Under the pieces are notes generated by a model. It was not told the origin of the DNA and did no database searches. It saw only the letters and a list, made by a program, of their open reading frames with translations. From positions 1-20,623 of the forward strand of contig CAKSWL010000006.1 of assembly GCA_934511335.1 (NCBI GenBank): 20,623 nucleotides of DNA, in the 5' to 3' direction. Positions 16,624 through 20,623 of this stretch are shown here, piece by piece. Made by a program: the position numbers and the translations under genes. This stretch comes from an uncultured Cloacibacillus sp. (GTDB lineage Bacteria > Synergistota > Synergistia > Synergistales > Synergistaceae). The stretch's first letter is position 1, and each line of letters begins with the position of its first letter.

Positions 16624-18354
16624 TTACTTTTTGAGAATACGCCCCGCGCGGCAGCCGCAAAACCCCGCGGGGGTCACAGTGGTTTTGCCGTTTACAATAA
16701 CATGCGTTATCCCTTCGGGATATACGCGCGGTTCTATGTAGCTTTCGTTAGTCCTCAAATTCTCACGGTCAATGACCAGCAGGTCGGCATAATTTCCCTC
16801 GGCGAGCACGCCGCGCTCCTTGATCCCCATAAAGGAAGCCGGCGCTCCCGTCAGCTTGTGTATGCTCTCCTCAAATGTGCCCTCGCCGTATTTGAGGATA
16901 TACTTCGGAAAAGCGCAGTAGGTATGCGGGTGCGGCAGCACCTCGGGAACTTCCATGCCATTTCCGTACATACCGGTGAGATCCGTCGCGTAAGTATCGG
17001 TGCAGACGAAACCTCGAGGGTGGGAAAGCAGTCCGCGTACCTCCTCATCCGATTTGTCATACTTCATAATCCTAATGCGCGGCTCGGCGGAAAGGAGGTC
17101 AAATAGCGTCTCCAGCGAGGGACGTCCGGCCTCGCGTGCTATTTCGCGGATATTTTTGCCGGCGATCCCCCGCTGGCTCTCAGTGATATAAATTTTTCGA
17201 TCCCACGATGGACAGGCAAGAGGATTGACGGCGTACCATTCGCCAGCTTGAAGCAGAGAAAGGAGCCTTTTCCGATAGTCACTCGCACCAATGTTTTTAA
17301 CGAACTGTCCCAGAGACCCAGCCTCTTTGAGCCAAGGCATGAAGAGCGAGGCGAGATAAGGCGTAGTGCAAATACCGCCGCTGTTGCCAGGGATCACGTC
17401 AAAGGCCACATCCGCGCCGCGCGCGATATAGCCGTCGATATGCTCCAGCGTGACCCGTGCGGCATAGACATCAATCCTTGGATCCTCTGGGTATATCTCA
17501 AAACCAGTCGCCAGATGGGATATCTGCGTCTTTATCCCCGTCGCCAGCGCAACTTCCAGTGGTTCGGTAATTCCCGCGAGGCGGTCGGGCCTCTCGGGCG
17601 TACCCATGCGCGGCCCCGTCCGCCGCCAGTGTGTAAAATAGCAGCCGCCGAGCCCCTTTACATATTCCGCGAGTTCGATGATTTCGTCATAGTCGGCATA
17701 AGCGCTCGGCGGGTAGTCCCGCCCCGTCGAGAGGCCCCATGCTCCAGCCGCGAAGGCCTCGTCTATGTGCGCCTTGATTCTCTTCATCTCTTCGCTGTCC
17801 GGACGGCGGTGCTGGCTCAGCCCCATCACGTCGGCACGTATCTGGCTGTGCCCCGCGAGGGTTATCATGTTGCAGCCCATCCCCTGCCGCGTGACATGCT
17901 CCGCGTATTCGGAAAAAGTTCGCCAATCCACTTTGAGCCCCGTCTTCTCATATACCACACGGAGCACCCGCTCCACGGGCTGTATAGTCTGCGGTGAAAA
18001 TACGAAGGGGTCGATATCGTTCCACATGTCATATTCCCAATATTTGCGCATCCACCAGCTATATATCGGTGCGTTTGAATCGCCGCATTGCCCGCCTATA
18101 AATGTGGTAATCCCCTGCTTTAGATAGCTTTCACAGTCAGGATATAGGAACATAGAACAGTCCGCGTGCGAATGCGTGTCAATAAACCCCGGAGAAATAT
18201 AACGGCCGCTGGCATCTATTGACGGGGAATCGCCAGCGTCGAGGTCGCCGACAGCGGCTATTCTATCACCGACGATCCCCACATCCGCTCTGTAAGCGAG
18301 AGCGCCAGTTCCGTCTATGACTTTGCCGTTTTTTATAACCAGATCGAATACCAT
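16624..18354 (-). CDS. N-acyl-D-amino-acid deacylase (D-aminoacylase, amidohydrolase superfamily)
   Basis: Hydrolyses N-acyl-D-amino acids to the free D-amino acid and a carboxylate; cytoplasmic, zinc-dependent. The amidohydrolase fold starts with a small beta domain (FDLVIKNGKVIDGTG, VGDRIAAVGDL) and SPGFIDTHSHAD, whose H-x-H (His61, His63) binds metal. IGGQCGDSNAP matches the family's G-x-CG cysteine loop (Cys90). FTHWRRTGPR, TQISHLATG, VCTDTYATD and GVLAEGNYADLLVID complete it. Open sequence runs to an ATG at 18513, but that extension crosses the promoter and operator. Of the paired ATGs at 18357 and 18354 the second has better spacing from GGGGGT, giving 576 residues. It is the first gene of the operon, divergent from the GntR regulator. 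Confidence 0.88.
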   Translation of the reverse strand: MVFDLVIKNGKVIDGTGALAYRADVGIVGDRIAAVGDLDAGDSPSIDASGRYISPGFIDTHSHADCSMFLYPDCESYLKQGITTFIGGQCGDSNAPIYSWWMRKYWEYDMWNDIDPFVFSPQTIQPVERVLRVVYEKTGLKVDWRTFSEYAEHVTRQGMGCNMITLAGHSQIRADVMGLSQHRRPDSEEMKRIKAHIDEAFAAGAWGLSTGRDYPPSAYADYDEIIELAEYVKGLGGCYFTHWRRTGPRMGTPERPDRLAGITEPLEVALATGIKTQISHLATGFEIYPEDPRIDVYAARVTLEHIDGYIARGADVAFDVIPGNSGGICTTPYLASLFMPWLKEAGSLGQFVKNIGASDYRKRLLSLLQAGEWYAVNPLACPSWDRKIYITESQRGIAGKNIREIAREAGRPSLETLFDLLSAEPRIRIMKYDKSDEEVRGLLSHPRGFVCTDTYATDLTGMYGNGMEVPEVLPHPHTYCAFPKYILKYGEGTFEESIHKLTGAPASFMGIKERGVLAEGNYADLLVIDRENLRTNESYIEPRVYPEGITHVIVNGKTTVTPAGFCGCRAGRILKK

Positions 18355-18449
18355 CATAAGACCCCCGGTTGTTATATTTTTACAATAGCAGTTTTTTAAA
18401 ATCTTATAGCTAACAATATCTAAAAAATAAAAACTAAATACCATTGCTT

Positions 18450-18472
18450 TTGTGCACAATATAGTGTACACT
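18450..18472. promoter_or_regulatory. Paired palindromic operator, likely site of the adjacent GntR regulator
   Basis: Two perfect 10-bp palindromes, TTGTGCACAA (18450-18459) and AGTGTACACT (18463-18472), have centres 13 bp apart. Both share the core TGTxxACA, a pattern often bound by FCD-type GntR proteins. One overlaps the -10 of the deacylase promoter and the other its probable start point, suggesting repression relieved by a ligand. Assignment to the neighbouring regulator rests on position and pattern. Confidence 0.6.
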
Positions 18473-18491
18473 TGTAAAAAGGCTTTGTCAA
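18463..18491 (-). promoter_or_regulatory. Sigma70-type promoter of the D-aminoacylase/peptide operon
   Basis: TTGACA (18491-18486) and TACACT (18468-18463) on the minus strand are separated by 17 bases. Transcription would begin near 18456, giving a leader of about 100 bases before the deacylase ATG. The -10 lies inside one operator palindrome. Confidence 0.6.
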
Positions 18492-18593
18492 ATGAGAAAT
18501 ATTTATCTATCAAGAGTGCAAATAATTAAAAAGATGCGGCCCAACAGCTTAATTATTACGAAACGTGCCGCTCTCCTCTTTGGATATCGATAT

Positions 18594-18622
18594 TTGTCAT
18601 TCACGGCCAAAAAGGTTATTTT
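18594..18622 (+). promoter_or_regulatory. Candidate promoter of the GntR regulator
   Basis: TTGTCA (18594-18599) and TATTTT (18617-18622) are spaced by 17 bases, about 64 bases before the regulator ATG. This is the best match in this part of the divergent region, but neither hexamer is perfect. Confidence 0.35.
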
Positions 18623-18685
18623 ATATTCTGGTATTATGTTTTTATTTTCATCCGGCTGCCATGCCGGGAGAGAAGGGATAGCAAG

Positions 18686-19372
18686 ATGAAACGGAATGAC
18701 AGTATGACGGCAGTATCCGCAGAGGAGAGCGCTTATCAGGCGATCATCGAAATGATTATCATGCACAGTTACCCTCCGGGAGCAAGCGTCGTAGAGTCGC
18801 AGATAGCGAAAGACCTCAAGCTGAGCCGAACGCCGGTGCGCAGCGCGCTGAAGCGCCTTGTTTCTGACGGCCTGCTGGAATCGACGCTTAACAAGGGCTG
18901 CTCGGTGCCGATGCTCTCGCGGCGCGACCTCGACAGGCTTTTTCGCTACCGCCACAGCATCGAACCAGCTTGCGCACGCGAAGCGGCACAGTTCTACCGG
19001 CCGGAGTTCAAGGAACGGATCAAGACATTGATCGCGGAAGAGGATACCTGTGTCACGGAAAATCCTTGGGGGCTGCACATAGTAAACGAGAAGATGCACA
19101 ACCTCGTCGTGGAAATCGCCGATAATCCATATTACCTCCACCCCGTCAAGCAGGTGAACTGGCGGTCACAGCTCTATCTCTTCTTTTTCGATAATTTTTA
19201 CTCGGAGCGCGTCATGGAGATAAAGAAACGCCCTAAGGACGAGTACAAAAGCCCGCAGCAACACATCCGGCTATTCGAGGCGATCATGACGCACAACGCC
19301 GACGAGGCTGAAAAGGTGATGCACGATCATATTTCGTCTACATACAAATTTCTCACTAAGAGAGACTGGTAA
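18686..19372 (+). CDS. GntR-family transcriptional regulator, FCD (FadR) subfamily
   Basis: A 228-residue DNA-binding regulator. The winged helix-turn-helix covers about residues 14-75, with the GntR signature PPGASVVESQIAKDLKLSRT, then PVRSALKRLVSDGLL. From about 80 to 220 an all-helical FCD ligand-binding domain follows, with histidines in NEKMHNLVVEIADNP, SPQQHIRLFEAIMTHNADEA and VMHDHI that may bind a metal and an acidic ligand. ATG at 18686 follows AAGGGA. It faces away from the D-aminoacylase operon and shares its intergenic region with two palindromes, so it probably controls that operon in response to an amino acid, acyl-amino acid or similar carboxylate. The ligand cannot be read from the sequence. 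Confidence 0.9.
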   Translation: MKRNDSMTAVSAEESAYQAIIEMIIMHSYPPGASVVESQIAKDLKLSRTPVRSALKRLVSDGLLESTLNKGCSVPMLSRRDLDRLFRYRHSIEPACAREAAQFYRPEFKERIKTLIAEEDTCVTENPWGLHIVNEKMHNLVVEIADNPYYLHPVKQVNWRSQLYLFFFDNFYSERVMEIKKRPKDEYKSPQQHIRLFEAIMTHNADEAEKVMHDHISSTYKFLTKRDW

Positions 19373-19434
19373 GAAAAGTACTGGAACGAAGCGTGTTCCT
19401 TCCCGACCTTCTTAGAAATCAGGCATCAAACACA

Positions 19435-19475
19435 GGCAATTTTCCGCCCTTGACGTCCGGTGGCGGGAAGTTGCC
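19435..19475. repeat. Hairpin after the GntR gene
   Basis: GGCAATTTTCCGCC and GGCGGGAAGTTGCC form a 14-position stem, with two positions that pair only as G-U in one strand, around a 13-base loop. It lies 62 bases after the regulator stop codon and just before the IS remnant. No T-run follows, so terminator function is uncertain. Confidence 0.4.
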
Positions 19476-19477
19476 TA

Positions 19478-19498
19478 TATACTCGATCAACTTATAAA
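19478..19498 (+). repeat. Left terminal inverted repeat of the IS630-type element
   Basis: Matches the inverted right end at 15 of 21 positions and starts with the TA dinucleotide. Confidence 0.6.
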
Positions 19499-19516
19499 CA
19501 GAGGGCGATAGCCTCA

Positions 19517-20091
19517 TCAAGCGACCTCCTGCAGCTCATGGCGCTTGCGCAGGCGTTTCTTTAGGACAGGCCAGAAATGCGCTATCGGATTCAGTTCCGG
19601 CGAATATGGCGGATTTTTTCGTGCACACGGCTTCCCCTGCGCGGCCATGCGCCGCTTCTGTACATATATCTGTCTATGCCGGTCTCGTCGAGGTATACGA
19701 GACTATCCTGCGGTATTGCGGCTGTCTTTTCTACGTATTCCGCGACTTTTTGCCTCTCCTGCTCTTTGTAAGCGGTTTTTTATTCGCATATCCCAATCTC
19801 TTAAGCGCCTTCGAGACAGCGGCAGATGAACAGCGAAAAAACCGTGCCGATTTCGTACAGGAATGCGTCTGGGCGTGCAGCGAGGTATTCTTCCAGTTTC
19901 TGTGGGTCTATCTTTTTGAAATATTTCCTCCTTGGCTTGTCTTCCAGATCCCCCTGTTCCTCAAGCTGCTTCTTCCAACGCCACAGGGCAGTCCTGCCTA
20001 GGTTGAAGACCTTTGGAGTTTCGGTAGGAGTGTGTCCGTCGAGCAGATATATTACAGCGCGTTCCCGTAAGTCTATTGAATAGCACGTCAT
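19517..20091 (-). pseudogene. IS630-family transposase, frameshifted and internally deleted
   Basis: From the ATG at 20091 the helix-turn-helix domain is intact (CYSIDLRERAVIYLLDGHTP, then RTALWRWKKQLEEQGDLE) up to LYEIGTVFS. The frame then breaks; the continuation CSSAAVSKALKRLGYANKKP lies in another frame. A second shift leads to KVAEYVEKTAAIPQDSLVYL followed by DETGIDRYMYRSG, which holds the first catalytic Asp of the DDE domain. Soon after VHEK, about 60 or more residues are missing, with loss of the second Asp. The C-terminal catalytic end PPYSPELNPIAHFWPVLKKR resumes in a further frame and ends in LQEVA and a stop at 19517. No functional transposase can be made. Confidence 0.85.
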
Positions 20092-20119
20092 GGCTATAGT
20101 TTAGCTTATTAAGATACCC

Positions 20120-20140
20120 TTACAAAGTTAATTGACTATA
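20120..20140 (-). repeat. Right terminal inverted repeat of the IS630-type element
   Basis: The minus-strand sequence TATAGTCAATTAACTTTGTAA mirrors the left end at 19478-19498. Confidence 0.6.
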
Positions 20141-20176
20141 AAAAGCGCCGAGGCCGCTCTTTCGCTGACATCGGCG
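20141..20176 (-). terminator. Probable intrinsic terminator of the FAD-linked oxidase gene
   Basis: On the minus strand CGCCGA (20176-20171) and TCGGCG (20151-20146) form a short GC-rich stem with a 19-base loop, followed by C and a T-run. It lies about 50 bases after the oxidase stop and abuts the IS right end. Confidence 0.45.
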
Positions 20177-20224
20177 TTTCGAGGCTTTTTACGCGCCTTT
20201 GGGAATGTTTCTCAGTGCAGGAGG

Positions 20225-20430
20225 CTAAGCCCAGGGTACTATCTTGCCCGGATTGAGTATGTTGTTTGGATCGAACGCGAGCTTCACCCTGCGGATCAGC
20301 TCAATCTGCGCCGCGTCAAGGAACTGCGGCGCGTACATAAGACGCTTGAGGCCGACTCCGTGCTCGCCAGTCAGAGTGCCTCCCAGCCTTTTGACCATGT
20401 CGTACATGTCTCGGCGTGCCTTCTCGATGA
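20225..20430 (-). CDS. FAD-linked oxidase, GlcD/lactate-dehydrogenase type, C-terminal fragment
   Basis: The last roughly 65 residues of a glycolate-oxidase-subunit-D-like flavoprotein. RDMYDMVKRLGGTLTGEHGV then GLKRLMYAPQF is the family motif around the conserved EHG, and AFDPNNILNPGKIVPW ends the protein in the standard way before a TAG stop. Such enzymes oxidise 2-hydroxy acids such as D-lactate or glycolate with FAD. The FAD-binding domain that should precede it is absent. Instead the frame continues without a stop into phosphoglycerate-mutase-like sequence. Confidence 0.85.
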
Positions 20431-20623
20431 TCTCGCGCCAGGCGTCGCGCTGGAACATCGCCCCGGTCTTGATCGCGTCAGAGACGAGCGCCGCGCCCTG
20501 GGTGTAGACCTGTCCCGAGCCGAGCGCGTTGTGACCGACCTCGGAGTTGCCCATGTCGGCGTCGGAGGGGAGGCCCACGGCCGTCCCGTGCGCCTTCAAG
20601 AGCGTGTTGGGATACTTCTGGAA
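20431..20623 (-). CDS. 2,3-bisphosphoglycerate-independent phosphoglycerate mutase, internal fragment fused in frame to the oxidase end
   Basis: Reading from the window edge, the frame gives FQKYPNTLLKAHGTAVGLPS then DADMGNSEVGHNALGSGQVY. That is the highly conserved GpmI segment whose DMGNSEVGHNALG motif lies just after the phosphatase-like active-site region. After AAL-SDAIKTGAMFQRDAWRE the sequence passes into the GlcD-type C-terminus without a stop. The two families have no known natural fusion and neither is complete. The exact join is uncertain within about 20419-20450, because residues around WREII fit both proteins. Most likely an assembly chimera at a contig end. Confidence 0.75.

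Larger units (their letters stand above)
19478..20140 (-). mobile_element. Degenerate IS630-family insertion sequence with terminal inverted repeats
   Basis: The ends read TATACTCGATCAACTTATAAA (19478-19498) at the left and, inverted, TATAGTCAATTAACTTTGTAA (20140-20120) at the right, with 15 of 21 positions identical. Each starts with TA, in keeping with the TA target of IS630/Tc1-mariner elements. Between them lies one broken transposase gene. At 663 bp the element is well below the roughly 1 kb or more expected for intact members, because part of the catalytic domain is deleted. It is immobile unless helped in trans. Confidence 0.7.

Noticed and set aside
17248..17997. 249-codon plus-strand open frame opposite the D-aminoacylase
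   Set aside because: Shadow of a well-supported gene.
18503..19141. 212-codon minus-strand open frame opposite the GntR gene
   Set aside because: The plus-strand product is a clear GntR/FCD protein with a proper ribosome-binding site.
1..20623. CRISPR arrays, tRNA or rRNA genes, phage genes, replication origin
   Set aside because: No regularly spaced repeats, no cloverleaf or rRNA core sequence and no phage or replication hallmark was seen on reading both strands.

Overview
The window reads as about 19 kb of one bacterial chromosome, dense in minus-strand operons, with foreign-looking sequence at both ends. The likely host is an amino-acid or peptide fermenting anaerobe, possibly a Synergistota-type gut bacterium such as Cloacibacillus or Synergistes. 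That is an inference from gene content only: D-amino-acid and peptide scavenging, citrate lyase, and an aconitase-like hydratase beside an IDH1-type isocitrate dehydrogenase. No rRNA or marker gene confirms it.

Layout. (1) 1-687, minus: part of a Bacteroidota SusC/RagA TonB-dependent receptor (carboxypeptidase-like end plus plug). It is joined in frame, through an unrecognised 54-codon stretch (688-849), to citF (850-2271). This looks like an assembly chimera. (2) 850-7710, minus: a central-carbon operon in the order aconitase-family hydratase, NADP isocitrate dehydrogenase, citD, citE, citF. It is preceded by a good sigma70-type promoter and a clear cobalamin riboswitch. Its leader carries a duplicated 9-mer that can form mutually exclusive hairpins, one of them an intrinsic terminator. 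(3) 7803-18491, minus: a long peptide-utilisation operon. Its order is N-acyl-D-amino-acid deacylase, M19 dipeptidase, a decayed M14 deacylase (AstE/aspartoacylase type), a dipeptide/oligopeptide ABC transporter (binding protein, two permeases, two ATPases) and an M24 aminopeptidase. A promoter overlapped by two palindromes lies at its head, next to a divergent GntR/FCD regulator (18686-19372, plus). (4) 19478-20140: a broken IS630-family element with recognisable terminal inverted repeats, frameshifts and an internal deletion. (5) 20225-20623, minus: the C-terminus of a GlcD-type FAD-linked oxidase, joined in frame to an internal piece of a 2,3-bisphosphoglycerate-independent phosphoglycerate mutase. 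This is a second probable chimera.

How it works together. The peptide operon would import di- and oligopeptides and release amino acids from ordinary, N-acylated and D-residue-containing peptides, under a local GntR regulator. The second operon links 2-oxoglutarate, isocitrate, citrate and oxaloacetate plus acetate. In the reductive direction it would turn glutamate-derived 2-oxoglutarate into oxaloacetate and acetate. A cobalamin riboswitch in front of such genes suggests a B12-independent route used when B12-dependent carbon rearrangements (for example glutamate mutase or methylmalonyl-CoA mutase) cannot run. This is the most interesting idea in the window and it is an inference.
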